From: Streptomyces phaeoluteigriseus
GTDB lineage: Bacteria > Actinomycetota > Actinomycetes > Streptomycetales > Streptomycetaceae
Assembly (NCBI RefSeq): GCF_001896135.2
Contig: NZ_MPOH02000015.1
Span: forward strand, 545,352-609,351
DNA: 64,000 nt
Direction of reading: 5' to 3'
The stretch's first letter is position 1. Each line of letters opens with the position of its first letter. Below, in pieces: positions 8,495 through 17,589 of this stretch. The translations under genes and the position numbers were made by a program. A model generated the notes under the pieces. It made no database searches. It was not told the origin of the DNA and was given only the letters and a program-made list of their open reading frames with translations.

Positions 8495-9430
8495 GTGATC
8501 GAGCTCGAGGGGGTTCCCGAGCTGATCGACCCGGTCATGGTGGCCGCGTTCGAGGGCTGGAACGACGCCGGCGACGCCGCCTCCACCGCGGTCGGGCATC
8601 TGGAGCGGGAGTGGAAGGGCGAGGTGTTCGCGGCGCTGGACGCCGAGGACTACTACGACTTCCAGGTGAACCGGCCCACGGTGTGGATCGATGCCGGAGT
8701 GCGAAAGATCACGTGGCCGACGACAAGGTTGTCGGTGGTGCGCGTCGGCGGCGAGAAGCCGCGCGACCTCGTGCTCGTGCGCGGCATCGAACCGTCCATG
8801 CGCTGGCGCTCGTTCTGCAACGAGCTGCTCGGCTTCGCGCACGAGCTGGGCGTGGAGCTGGTCGTCATCCTGGGCGCCCTGCTGGGCGACACCCCGCACA
8901 CCCGTCCGGTGCCGATCAGCGGGACCACGTCCGACGCGGACCTGGCCCGGCGGATGGACCTGGAGGAGACCAAGTACGAGGGCCCCACGGGCATCGTCGG
9001 CGTCCTCCAGGAGGCGTGCACGCACGCGGGCGTACCGGCGGTCAGCCTCTGGGCGGCCGTACCGCACTACGTGTCGCAGCCGCCCAACCCGAAGGCGACG
9101 CTGGCCCTCCTCAACCGGCTGGAGGATCTGATCGACGTGCGCATCCCGTTGGGCGAGCTGCCCGAGGACGCGCGCGCCTGGCAGGTGGGCGTGGACCAGT
9201 TGGCCGCGGAGGACAGCGAGGTCGCGGAGTACGTCCAGACGCTGGAGGAGGCCCGCGACACCGCGGAGCTGCCGGAGGCCTCGGGCGAGGCGATCGCCCG
9301 GGAGTTCGAGCGGTATCTGCGGCGCCGGGACGGCGGTGGGCCACCCGGCCCCGGCGAGCGGACACGGCCGCCGAAGCCGCCGAGGCCGAGCGGGGAGAGC
9401 GCCGACGAGGACGACTCGTCGGACGACTAG
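8495..9430 (+). CDS. PAC2-family protein (proteasome assembly chaperone-like)
   Basis: A 311-residue PAC2-family protein. The domain covers about residues 1-260, including the opening FEGWNDAGDAAS and the central segment LGFAHELGVELVVILGALLGD. The C-terminal 45 residues are acidic and low complexity (ending DEDDSSDD), outside the fold. The GTG start follows GGAAGGAGG; the frame is open further upstream but without a ribosome site. In eukaryotes PAC2 helps assemble the 20S proteasome. In actinobacteria the family is conserved but its function is not established. It faces mshC across a long bidirectional terminator. Confidence 0.85.
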   Translation: MIELEGVPELIDPVMVAAFEGWNDAGDAASTAVGHLEREWKGEVFAALDAEDYYDFQVNRPTVWIDAGVRKITWPTTRLSVVRVGGEKPRDLVLVRGIEPSMRWRSFCNELLGFAHELGVELVVILGALLGDTPHTRPVPISGTTSDADLARRMDLEETKYEGPTGIVGVLQEACTHAGVPAVSLWAAVPHYVSQPPNPKATLALLNRLEDLIDVRIPLGELPEDARAWQVGVDQLAAEDSEVAEYVQTLEEARDTAELPEASGEAIAREFERYLRRRDGGGPPGPGERTRPPKPPRPSGESADEDDSSDD

Positions 9431-9442
9431 GAACCAGGACAG

Positions 9443-9495
9443 ACGGACGGGACGGGGGGCGGTGCGCTCGGCGCACCGCCCCCCGTCCCGTCCGT
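9443..9495. terminator. Bidirectional terminator between convergent genes
   Basis: A 25-bp perfect stem (9443-9467 with 9471-9495) around a TCG loop separates the PAC2 gene (plus) from mshC (minus). It is the longest perfect hairpin noticed in the window. Confidence 0.85.
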
Positions 9496-9582
9496 TCGCT
9501 CTCGTATCCGGTCCATGGCGGCCACCACGTCGGGGTCGGTGTCCGGCATCGGCTCCGCGTCGGAGCGCGCGGCCGCTGTCGG

Positions 9583-10811
9583 CTACAGCGCCACGCCCAG
9601 CAGCGCGTCCACCGCCCGGGACACCACGCCGGGCGCCCCGATGTCCGTGCCGCCCCGCTCCTCCTGGAGCGCGGCCCAGCGGTCGACGGCGGCCAGCGCG
9701 GCCGGGGCGTCCAGGTCGTTCGTCAGGGCCGCGCGGATCTCGTCCACGAGGGCCTCGGCAGGCGGACCGTCGGGCCGGGAGACGGCCGCGCGCCAGCGCC
9801 CGAGCCGGTCCAGGGCGTCCTGGAGCACCTGGTCGGTCCACTCCCAGTCCGCCCGGTAGTGGTGGGCGAGGAGCGTGAGCCGGATCGCGGCGGGGTCGAC
9901 GCCGTCCCGGCGCAGCCGGGAGACGAAGACGAGGTTGCCCTTGGACTTGGACATCTTCTCGCCGTCCAGCGCCACCATGCCGGCGTGGACGTACGCCTTG
10001 GCCATGGGGAACTCGCCGGTGAGGACCTGGGCGTGCGAGGCGCCCATCTCGTGGTGCGGGAAGGCGAGGTCGGAGCCGCCGCCCTGCACGTCGAAGCCCA
10101 TGCCGAGGTGGTCCAGGGCGATGGCGACGCACTCGATGTGCCAGCCCGGCCGGCCGCGGCCCAGCGAGCCGCCGTCCCAGCTGGGCTCGCCCTCGCGGGC
10201 CGCCATCCACAGCATCGGGTCGAGCGGGTTCTTCTTGCCCGGCCGGTCCGGGTCACCGCCGCGCTCCGCCGACAGCAGCCGCATCGCGGCGGCGTCCAGG
10301 CCGGACACCCTGCCGAAGTTCGGGTCGGACCGACGGAGAAGTAGACGTCCCCCTCGAGTTCGTAGGCGGCACCGAGGTCCCGCAGCCGCTCGACGAGCGG
10401 GACGATGCCTGGTATGGCCTCGACGGCGCCTATGTAGTGCTGCGGCGGCAGCATCCGCAGGGCGGTCATGTCCTCGCGGAAGAGGGCCGTCTCCTTCTCG
10501 GCGAGGGCGACCCAGTCGAGGCCGTCCCGCTGCGCGCGTTCGAGGAGCGGATCGTCCACGTCGGTGACGTTCTGGACGTAGTGCACCTGCCGCTTGGTGT
10601 CGAGCCACACGCGCTGAACCAGGTCGAACGCGTTGTAGGTCGCCGCGTGACCCATGTGGGTCGCGTCGTACGGCGTGATGCCGCAGACGTAGATACGGGC
10701 GACGGGACCGGGGTCGAGGGTGACGAGGCCGCCGGTCGCGGTGTCGTGGATCCTCAGGTCGCGGCCCTGACCAGGCAGGGCGGGGACCTCGGAAGCGGGC
10801 CAGGCATGCAT
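9583..10811 (-). CDS. mshC: Mycothiol biosynthesis cysteine ligase MshC, apparent frameshift
   Basis: ATP-dependently joins cysteine to glucosaminyl-inositol, the penultimate step of mycothiol synthesis. It is homologous to cysteinyl-tRNA synthetase. The N-terminal part has YVCGITPYDATHMGHA (zinc Cys and HIGH-type motif). The C-terminal part has WHIECVAIAL and the KMSKS signature GEKMSKSKGN. The two parts are in different frames: after GDVYFSV the correct frame resumes at SDPNFGRVSGLD. One missing G near 10337 explains it. The restored length of about 409 residues equals the family norm. Mycothiol is the main actinobacterial thiol and the gene is normally intact, so sequencing error is likely. 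Confidence 0.92.
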
Positions 10812-10939
10812 GTCATGAGCCTAACCGGAGGGATCTCCCGTATACGAACCGGAGCGGGCCGGATGGCCGGGAAGGCACCCTTGCGCCACTCCGGCCCGCG
10901 TGCGGGGCCGCTCGCCCCGACGGGACGGACGGGGCGTGC

Positions 10940-11773
10940 CTAGACCGGTGGCCAGGGAATGGCCGGCCAGTCCCCGCCGGGCTCCGGGTGCTTGCCGGAG
11001 TCCAGCAGCGCGCCGACGCGCGCGCGTGTGGCGTCGATCTCGGCCGGGGTGATGAGGGCGGCCAGGGTGGCGGCCAGCGTCCCGCCCGCCTCCAGGGCGC
11101 TCCGGAGGCCCTTGAGCACCTCGACGGCCTCCCCGGTCAGGGGCTCCCCCGCCCAGCCCCACAGGAGGGTGCGGAGCTTGTCCTCGGCGTTGAAGGTGAC
11201 GCCGTGGTCGATGCCGTACAGCCGCCCGTCGGCGGTGGGCAGCAGATGGCCGCCCTTGCGGTCGGCGTTGTTGACGACCGCGTCGAGGACGGCGAGCCGG
11301 CGCAGCCGCTCGTCGTCGGCGTGCACCAGCAGCGCGGTCCGTCCCTCGTCGGCCTCGGCGAAACCGATCGCCTTCCAGCCCGGCCCGGGCTCCTCGGCGT
11401 CGAGCAGGGCGAGCAGCTCGGCCTCCGGGGACACCTCGATCCACAGCTGGCACATGCCCTCGCCGTACGGCCCGTCGCGCAGGACGGTGGGCGGGACGAG
11501 CCCCCAGCCGGTCGCCTCGGAGACCTCGTACGCGGCGACCTCGCGCTGGGCGAGGGTGCCGTCGGGGAAGTCCCACAGGGGTCTCTCCCCGGCGACCGGT
11601 TTGTAGATGCAGGCGGCCTCGCGGCCCTCGTGCGCGACGGTGCAGTACAGGGCCGCGTTGGACGCCTCCCGGATCCGGCCGCGCACGGTCAGCTCGCCCT
11701 TCGCGAGCAGGCCGGCGTCGGCCTTGTCGGTGGTCGTCACGCCCCGCGGCGGTATCCGTTCTGGCGCGGACAT
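10940..11773 (-). CDS. SCO1664-family protein with PI3/4-kinase-like fold
   Basis: A 277-residue conserved actinobacterial protein of unknown function. It begins with LAKGELTVRGRIREASNAAL, holds a lysine in CIYKPVAGERPLWDFPDG, and has DAVVNNADRKGGHLL followed by LYGIDHGVTFN. These correspond to the nucleotide-binding Lys, catalytic-loop Asp and metal-binding Asp of the PI3/4-kinase and HipA-like fold, so kinase activity is plausible but unproven. The ATG at 11773 has a good GGAAGG site and overlaps the end of the DUF3090 gene by 37 nt. A GTG at 11740 is an alternative. It sits in a block with mshC, DUF3090 and a phosphatase that is conserved across actinomycetes. Confidence 0.82.
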   Translation of the reverse strand: MSAPERIPPRGVTTTDKADAGLLAKGELTVRGRIREASNAALYCTVAHEGREAACIYKPVAGERPLWDFPDGTLAQREVAAYEVSEATGWGLVPPTVLRDGPYGEGMCQLWIEVSPEAELLALLDAEEPGPGWKAIGFAEADEGRTALLVHADDERLRRLAVLDAVVNNADRKGGHLLPTADGRLYGIDHGVTFNAEDKLRTLLWGWAGEPLTGEAVEVLKGLRSALEAGGTLAATLAALITPAEIDATRARVGALLDSGKHPEPGGDWPAIPWPPV

Positions 11774-12327
11774 ACGTGTCCTTCCGGGTCGAGCGGCAGA
11801 CTGCACAGCGGGCACGGCGGCCGGCCGGCGTTGACGACGTCGAGGGCCCGCTTGGCGAAGGCCCGCGCCTGCGCGCCGGTGAGGCGGACCCGCAGCATCG
11901 GGGGCCCGTTCTCCTCGTCCTGGAGCAGCCGTTCCTCGGCCTCGGCGAGGTCCTCGTCGGTGTCGGCCTCGAGTTCCACGAGGGCCTGAGCCTCGACGAT
12001 CATGCGCTGCTCCTCGCCGTCCCAGGCAAGAGCCATCGTGCCGACCCGGAACTCCTCCTCGACCGGGGTGTCGAGGGGGGCGGAGTCGGCGACTTCGGTG
12101 GGCACGACGGCGGGCACCGCGGCACTTCCGCCGCTACGGCGTACGACCTCGTCCAGCAGTTCGTCCATGCGCTCGGCGAGCGCGGCGACCTGGGTCTTCT
12201 CCAGGGCCACGCTGGTCACCCGGGAGCCGGCCGTGGCCTGGAGGAAGAAGGTACGGCGCCCGGGCAGTCCGACCGTCCCGGCCACGAAGCGGTCCGGGGG
12301 GTCGTAGAGGAACACCTGACGGGACAC
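11737..12327 (-). CDS. DUF3090 family protein
   Basis: A 196-residue protein of the actinobacterial DUF3090 family, function unknown. It starts SRQVFLYDPPDRFVAGTVG. The C-terminus carries a zinc-ribbon-like four-residue cluster, CPLCSLPLDPEGHVCP, suggesting a metal site or RNA/protein contact. The GTG start follows GGAGACAGGA. It is translated into the SCO1664-family gene with overlapping coding, and probably forms one operon with the histidine phosphatase upstream, which ends 86 nt before this start. The block order is conserved in Streptomyces and mycobacteria as far as I recall. Confidence 0.85.
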   Translation of the reverse strand: MSRQVFLYDPPDRFVAGTVGLPGRRTFFLQATAGSRVTSVALEKTQVAALAERMDELLDEVVRRSGGSAAVPAVVPTEVADSAPLDTPVEEEFRVGTMALAWDGEEQRMIVEAQALVELEADTDEDLAEAEERLLQDEENGPPMLRVRLTGAQARAFAKRALDVVNAGRPPCPLCSLPLDPEGHVCPRQNGYRRGA

Positions 12328-12413
12328 GTCCTGTCTCCATGGGAATCGTGGGTACGGAACGTCCATGCGTGAACGTGCGTATGTGGACCGCTTCACCCTA
12401 CTGCGGCCGACGA

Positions 12414-13100
12414 TCACGGTGCGCCCGCATCGCCCCCGACGGTGGCGTCCGGCTCCGGGGGCGCCTCGCGCGGCATGAGGGAGGCGAAGTCGCCGGTGTC
12501 GCCGAGGCGTACGAGGAAGGGCCGCAGGCGGGTGTAGCGGATCACCGTGACGGAACAGGGTTCGACGGAGATGCGCTGGAAGAGGTCGAGATGCAGCCCG
12601 AGCGCGTCGGCCACGAGGGACTTGATGATGTCGCCGTGGGAGCACATGAGGTAGACGGCGTCGGGGCCGTGGTCGCGCTCCACGCGCGCGTTCCACTCGC
12701 GCACCGCCTCGGCGGCGCGGGTCTGCATGGCCCGCATGGACTCGCCGCCGGGGAAGGCCGCCGCGGAGGGGTGCGCCTGGACGACCTCCATCAGCGGGTC
12801 GTCCGTCAGCTCGGCGAGCTTGCGCCCCGACCAGTCGCCGTAGTGGGCCTCCCCGATCCTCTCGTCGGAGTGGACGGGCAGGTCCGGGCGGGCGTCCAGG
12901 AGGGGCCGGATCGTCTCCTGGCAGCGTTGCAGCGGGCTGGCGACGACCTCGGCGATCGGCAGGCCCGCCAGCCGTGCGGGCAGCGCGGCGGCCTGCGCGG
13001 CGCCGCGCTCGTCGAGGGCGACACCGGGCGTCCAGCCGGCGAGCACTCCGGAGGTGTTGGCGGTGGACCGTCCGTGCCGGACCAGGATCAGCGTGGGCAT
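12414..13100 (-). CDS. Histidine phosphatase family protein (MSMEG_4193-like)
   Basis: A 228-residue phosphoglycerate-mutase-like phosphatase. The catalytic RHG motif is near the N-terminus in LILVRHGRSTANT. A second-half histidine occurs in YLMCSHGDIIKSL, and the acid donor region is IGEAHYGDW. These are the expected catalytic residues of branch-1 histidine phosphatases. The substrate is unknown. The gene starts divergently from corA (60 nt apart) and heads the cluster with DUF3090 and the SCO1664-family protein. Given its partner with a kinase-like fold, a kinase/phosphatase pair is conceivable, but this is speculation. Confidence 0.88.
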   Translation of the reverse strand: MPTLILVRHGRSTANTSGVLAGWTPGVALDERGAAQAAALPARLAGLPIAEVVASPLQRCQETIRPLLDARPDLPVHSDERIGEAHYGDWSGRKLAELTDDPLMEVVQAHPSAAAFPGGESMRAMQTRAAEAVREWNARVERDHGPDAVYLMCSHGDIIKSLVADALGLHLDLFQRISVEPCSVTVIRYTRLRPFLVRLGDTGDFASLMPREAPPEPDATVGGDAGAP

Positions 13101-13160
13101 GCCGACCAGCGTAGGGGTACTAGTGGGGGCACGGGGACGACTGAAGGGAGAACGCGTTTC

Positions 13161-14156
13161 GTGATCGTCGACTGCGCCATCTATCGCGACGGGCGCCGGA
13201 CGGAGGGTCCGCAGGACTTCTCCGACGCGCTGGACGAGGTGCGGGCCGCGGGCGGCTTCGTCTGGATCGGGCTGCACGAGCCCACCGAGAAGGAGTTCGC
13301 CCACGTCACGCAGGAGTTCGCGCTGCACCCGCTGGCGGTGGAGGACTCCCTCAAGGCCCACCAGCGGCCCAAGCTGGAGGTGTACGACGACTCGCTGTTC
13401 CTGGTGCTGAAGCCGGTCGAGTACGAGCCGGAGAGCGACACGGTGTCCTCCGGCGAGGTCATGGTCTTCCTCGGCGACTCCTTCGTGCTGACCGTCCGGC
13501 ACGGCGAGGGCGCGCCGCTGGCGGCGGTACGGCAGCGGCTGGAGCACGAGCCGGAGTTGCTGGCGAAGGGACCCACGGCGGTGCTCTACGCGATCGCCGA
13601 CGCCACCGTCGACCACTACCTGGACGTGGCGGCGGAGTTGCAGACCGACCTGGAGGAGCTGGAGGCGGAGGTGTTCTCGCCGGACGGCGGCGGCTCGCGG
13701 AACACGGCGTCCCGGATCTACACCTTCAAGCGGCAGATCCTGGAGTTCCGCCGGGCCACGGTCCCGCTGGCGCCCCCGGTGTCCCGGCTGACCGGCGGCG
13801 GTGTGGCCGGGACGGGCCTGCCGTTCGTGAACGACGAGGCGCGGCCCTTCTTCCGTGACGTCGGCGACCATCTCGCGCGTGTGAACGAGTCCGTGGAGGG
13901 CCTGGACCGGCTCGTCTCGGACATCCTGTCGGCGCATCTGGCGCAGATGAGCGTCCGGCAGAACGACGACATGCGGAAGATCTCCGCGTGGGCGGCCATG
14001 GCGGCGGTCCCCACGATGATCGCCGGGATCTACGGCATGAACTTCGAGCACATGCCCGAGCTGCGCTGGACGTGGTCGTACCCGGTGGTGATCGTGGTCA
14101 TGGCCGCCCTGGAGGTGGCCCTGTACCGGCTGTTCAAGCGGCGGGGGTGGCTGTAG
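13161..14156 (+). CDS. corA: CorA-family magnesium/cobalt transporter
   Basis: A 331-residue divalent cation channel. A long soluble N-terminal domain (about 1-265) precedes two C-terminal transmembrane helices. The selectivity signature is intact as IYGMNFEHMPEL, near residues 291-302. The final helix ends with positively charged RLFKRRGWL, as usual for CorA. The GTG start follows GAAGGGAGAA. It is divergent from the histidine phosphatase, with a 60-bp shared promoter gap. Mg2+ is the likeliest substrate; Co2+ or Ni2+ transport cannot be excluded. Confidence 0.93.
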   Translation: MIVDCAIYRDGRRTEGPQDFSDALDEVRAAGGFVWIGLHEPTEKEFAHVTQEFALHPLAVEDSLKAHQRPKLEVYDDSLFLVLKPVEYEPESDTVSSGEVMVFLGDSFVLTVRHGEGAPLAAVRQRLEHEPELLAKGPTAVLYAIADATVDHYLDVAAELQTDLEELEAEVFSPDGGGSRNTASRIYTFKRQILEFRRATVPLAPPVSRLTGGGVAGTGLPFVNDEARPFFRDVGDHLARVNESVEGLDRLVSDILSAHLAQMSVRQNDDMRKISAWAAMAAVPTMIAGIYGMNFEHMPELRWTWSYPVVIVVMAALEVALYRLFKRRGWL

Positions 14157-14189
14157 CTGTAGGGGACACGGGCACCCCGGCGTCCCGGA

Positions 14190-14279
14190 GGTTCGGCCGG
14201 TTCGGCCGGTTAGGCCCGTTCCGCCGGTTGGGCCCGTTCCGCCGGTTCAGCCGGTTCAGCCGGTTCAGCCGGTTCAGCC
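14190..14279. repeat. 9-bp tandem repeat (GGTTCAGCC family, 10 units)
   Basis: Ten 9-bp units fill the gap between corA and the ferritin-like gene. The last four are identical (GGTTCAGCC), while earlier ones vary (GGTTCGGCC, CGTTCCGCC). It lies between convergent genes, where a terminator might be expected, and is not part of either gene. Confidence 0.85.
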
Positions 14280-14289
14280 CTTCGAGCCG

Positions 14290-15102
14290 TCACCCGCGTG
14301 TGGTGGCCCGTCGCTCGGGCGGACTCGGGTCGGTGGCGGCGGAGCCACCCAGGGCGTCCAGGCGTTCGGGCATCCTCAGGGTGACCATGCGGCGCCAGCC
14401 CACCAGCCGCTCCCACGCGTAGACGGCGTGGATGCCGACGGCGAGGAGGGCCGCCCTGGGCCGGGACCAGCCGAGGATGCGGCCCATGTGGGACATCACG
14501 GCGAGGCTGACGTCGCGGTAGACGCGGATCTCCGCGAGCGCGGCCTCGCGCAGCGTCCGCTGGATGGCGCGGCCGTGCCCCGCGCGCGCGAAGCGCAGCA
14601 ACTCCTCGTGGCAGTAGGCGAGGTGGTTGTCCTCGTCCTGGGAGATCATCCTGACCGCGCGCCCGAGGTCGGGGTGGTCGCCGAAGTGTCTGCGCAGCAG
14701 CTCCATCTGTTCGGAGGCGCGCTGCTCGGTGACCCGGCTGTGGGCGAGGTAGGTGACGATGTCCGGCACGGTCAGCGGCCGGTCGGCCCTGAGCCTGTCG
14801 TGGGCGAGGCCGATGCCGCCTCGCTCCAGGAGCATCGTGTAGTCGGTCTCGGGCGGCACGGGGACGGGTTGGAGGCCGCGCTTCTTCAGGAGGGCGTCGA
14901 AGATCCGCCCGTGCTTGTCCTCGTCGGCGCCGTGGCGGGTGATCTTGGGCGCGAGGTCACGCTGGTCCGGCGGGACGAGCGCGGCGATCCGGGCGTTCTC
15001 CCAGCCGCCCTGCGACTCCCCGCTCGCGGCGATGGAACAGAACAGCCGGAAGGACTCGTCGTCGTCCAGGATCTCCTGGAACAGGCTCTTGGCCGAAAGC
15101 AT
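14290..15102 (-). CDS. Ferritin-like domain protein
   Basis: A 270-residue protein with a ferritin-like four-helix fold. Helix motifs with carboxylate/His pairs are visible: HGADEDKHGRIF near residues 76-87 and SQDEDNHLAYCHEE near residues 154-167. ExxH-type spacing suggests a di-iron site. The C-terminus is basic and Pro-rich. A short lead MLSAKSLFQEILDDDESFRLFC resembles other Streptomyces members. The gene stands alone between a repeat array and a 244-bp spacer. Substrate and function are unknown; oxidation or iron handling is a family-based guess. Confidence 0.75.
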   Translation of the reverse strand: MLSAKSLFQEILDDDESFRLFCSIAASGESQGGWENARIAALVPPDQRDLAPKITRHGADEDKHGRIFDALLKKRGLQPVPVPPETDYTMLLERGGIGLAHDRLRADRPLTVPDIVTYLAHSRVTEQRASEQMELLRRHFGDHPDLGRAVRMISQDEDNHLAYCHEELLRFARAGHGRAIQRTLREAALAEIRVYRDVSLAVMSHMGRILGWSRPRAALLAVGIHAVYAWERLVGWRRMVTLRMPERLDALGGSAATDPSPPERRATTRG

Positions 15103-15346
15103 CGTGAGGCACCTCTCCGCATCCCCGGGGATTCCGCAGGTTCCGCAAAGAACGAGTCAAGTGCGGGACAAGAGGCACTGCAACAGCTATGTCGGACAAC
15201 TACGCCGAAAGGATGACCCGAGAAGCTCGCGCGGGAGGCGTAACCGCACGCTTCCCGGCGCGTTGTTCCCCGTGACGGCCGTGGCGGGGAAGACCCCCGA
15301 GCCCCCACCACGGCCGCTGAAATCTCCCCCTACGCCACGAGCGGCC

Positions 15347-16402
15347 CTACGCCAGTCCGGCCAGCTCCAGCGCTTCCGCACCCGCCCGCAGCGAGGCGAG
15401 CCGCTCGTCGAGCGTGAAGCCCGCGGGGGCGAGGGTGAGGGTGGTGACACCGGCCGCCGCATAGGCCTTCATCCGGTCGGCGATCCGCTCCTTGGACCCC
15501 AGCAGCGTGGTCCGGTCGATCAGCTCGTGCGGTACGGCGGCCGCGGCACCCTCCTTGTCGCCGCTGAGGTACTTGTCCTGGATCTCGTCGGCGGCCTGCT
15601 CGTAACCCATGCGCCGGGCGAGCTGGTTGTAGAAGTTCTGCTTGCGGCTGCCCATCCCGCCGACGTACAGCGCGGTGTAGGGGCGGAAGGTGTCGGCGAG
15701 CTGCTCGACGTCCTTGTCGGCGCCCACGGCCAGCGGCAGCGTCGGGCAGACGTCGAAGCCGTCCAGGGTCTTGCCGGCCTTCTCGCGCCCCGCGCGCAGG
15801 TGCCTGATCGCGGTGTCCTCGATGTGGTCGGCGGACGGGAAGATCAGCAGGGCGCCGTCGGCGATCTCGCCGGTCTGCTCCAGGTTCTTCGGGCCGATCG
15901 CCGCGATGTACAGCGGGATGTGCTCGCGCTCCGGGTGCACGGTCAGCTTGATCGGCTTTCCGGGACCGCCCGGCAGCGGCAGCGTCCAGTGCTCACCCTC
16001 GTAGGACAGCCGCTCGCGCGTCATCGCCTTGCGGACGATCTCGACGTACTCGCGCGTACGGGACAGCGGCTTGTCGAACTTGACGCCGTACCAGCCCTCG
16101 GAGACCTGCGGGCCGGAGACGCCGAGGCCGAGGCGGAAACGGCCGCCCGACAGCGAGTCGAGGGTGGCGGCGGTCATCGCGGTCATCGCCGGCTGGCGGG
16201 CCGGGATCTGGAAGATGGCCGAGCCGACGTCGATCCGCTCGGTCTGGGCGGCGACCCAGGTGAGCACCGTGGCGGCGTCCGAGCCGTACGCCTCGGCGGC
16301 CCAGCAGACCGCGTACCCGAGCCGGTCGGCCTCCTGCGCCACGGCCAGGTTGTCCCCGTCCATTCCGGCACCCCAGTAGCCGAGGTTGATACCGAGCTGC
16401 AT
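15347..16402 (-). CDS. LLM-class F420-dependent oxidoreductase
   Basis: A 351-residue luciferase-like (beta/alpha)8 barrel, probably using coenzyme F420. Features include the N-terminal MQLGINLGYWGAGMDGDN, the LSGGRFRLGLGVSGPQVSEG signature near residues 88-107 and the C-terminal TTLLGSKERIADRMKAYAAAGVTTL. Close relatives are annotated as F420-dependent methylene-tetrahydromethanopterin reductase-like enzymes, but actinomycetes lack that pathway, so the natural substrate is unknown. A perfect 14-bp palindrome just upstream of the start suggests repression by an unlinked TetR-type regulator. The gene is divergent from the aldo/keto reductase. Confidence 0.88.
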   Translation of the reverse strand: MQLGINLGYWGAGMDGDNLAVAQEADRLGYAVCWAAEAYGSDAATVLTWVAAQTERIDVGSAIFQIPARQPAMTAMTAATLDSLSGGRFRLGLGVSGPQVSEGWYGVKFDKPLSRTREYVEIVRKAMTRERLSYEGEHWTLPLPGGPGKPIKLTVHPEREHIPLYIAAIGPKNLEQTGEIADGALLIFPSADHIEDTAIRHLRAGREKAGKTLDGFDVCPTLPLAVGADKDVEQLADTFRPYTALYVGGMGSRKQNFYNQLARRMGYEQAADEIQDKYLSGDKEGAAAAVPHELIDRTTLLGSKERIADRMKAYAAAGVTTLTLAPAGFTLDERLASLRAGAEALELAGLA

Positions 16403-16414
16403 GGCCGATTCCCC

Positions 16415-16428
16415 TTACTGATCAGTAA
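16415..16428. promoter_or_regulatory. Perfect palindrome TTACTGATCAGTAA, likely repressor operator
   Basis: A 14-bp perfect palindrome lies 13-26 nt upstream of the F420 oxidoreductase start, where it would overlap the transcription start or ribosome site. The sequence is AT-rich in otherwise GC-rich DNA. It is typical of TetR-type operators, but no TetR gene lies next to it. Confidence 0.5.
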
Positions 16429-16602
16429 CGACGCTGTTCCGGAGACACTAGCGCGGGGGCGGCCCCCGGGGGAGCGCGATGTGGCGAGGGTCGCGCCGGC
16501 CCAGCGAGGCCCCCGGCCTGCCCGAACCGCTCGCGGCCTGCCCGGAATTCGGTTGTCCACAGGCAACCCACGGCCCAGTTCTGGCCAGTAATCTCGGCAT
16601 CC

Positions 16603-17589
16603 ATGGAGCAGAGGCATCTCGGCCGCACCGGCCTGCGCGTGTCCCGCATCGGGCTCGGCACCCTGACCTGGGGCCGTGACACCGATGAGCATGATGCCGC
16701 GGACCTCTTGAAGACGTTCTGGGAGGCGGGCGGCACCCTCGTCGACACGGCGGACGTGTACGGCGACGGAGAGGCCGAGTATCTCCTGGGGCGGCTCATG
16801 GAAGGCCTGGTCCCGCGCCGGGACCTGATCATCTCGACGAAGGCCGGCAGCGTGCCCGACCCGGAGCGGCGCTTCGACGGCTCGCGCGGTCACCTCCTCG
16901 CGGCCCTGGACGCCTCGCTCGGCCGCCTCGGCACGGACCACGTGGACGTGTGGCACGTGCACGCCTTCGACCCGGACACCCCGCTGGACGAGACCCTCCA
17001 GGCCCTCGACATCGCGGTCGCCAGCGGGCGCGCCCGCTATGCCGGAATCGCCAACTTCTGCGGCTGGCAGCTCGCCAAGGCCGCCACCTGGCAACTCGCC
17101 GCACCGGGCGCGCGCACCCGGCTGGCCAGCACCCAGATGGAGTACTCCCTGCTCCAGCGCGGGGTGGAGCGCGAGGTGCTGCCGGCCGCGCTGGACCTGG
17201 GCATCGGCCTGCTGCCCTCCTCCCCGCTCGGCAGGGGCGTCCTCACCGGCAAGTACCGGGGCGACGCCCTGCCGCCCGACTCACGCGCCGCCTCGGACCA
17301 CTTCGCGCCGTTCGTCGAGCCCTACCTCGACGAGACCGCGAGCCGCATCGTGGACGCCGTGGCGACCGCCGCGGACGGACTCGCGGTGTCCCCGCTCCAG
17401 ATCGCCCTCGCGTGGGTCCGCGACCGGCCCGGAGTGACCGCCCCGATCGTCGGCGCGCGCAACGCGCAGCAGCTCACGGCCGCGTTGTCAGTGGAGGCCC
17501 TTAGTCTTCCTGACGAGATCTGCCGGGCGCTCGACGATGTGTCGGCACCCGTGCACCGCTATCCCGATCACGACTGGAGCACGCTGTGA
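16603..17589 (+). CDS. Aldo/keto reductase
   Basis: A 328-residue NADPH-dependent aldo/keto reductase. The catalytic tetrad is visible as Asp and Tyr in DTADVYGDGEAEYLLG, Lys in IISTKAG and His in VWHVHAF. The C-terminal cofactor-binding segment is TAPIVGARNAQQL. No ribosome site precedes the ATG. A TAATCT -10-like hexamer ends 8 nt before it (16589-16594), so the transcript is probably leaderless. The stop overlaps the GTG start of the RecD2-like gene by 4 nt (GTGA), implying translational coupling. Substrate unknown. Confidence 0.9.
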   Translation: MEQRHLGRTGLRVSRIGLGTLTWGRDTDEHDAADLLKTFWEAGGTLVDTADVYGDGEAEYLLGRLMEGLVPRRDLIISTKAGSVPDPERRFDGSRGHLLAALDASLGRLGTDHVDVWHVHAFDPDTPLDETLQALDIAVASGRARYAGIANFCGWQLAKAATWQLAAPGARTRLASTQMEYSLLQRGVEREVLPAALDLGIGLLPSSPLGRGVLTGKYRGDALPPDSRAASDHFAPFVEPYLDETASRIVDAVATAADGLAVSPLQIALAWVRDRPGVTAPIVGARNAQQLTAALSVEALSLPDEICRALDDVSAPVHRYPDHDWSTL

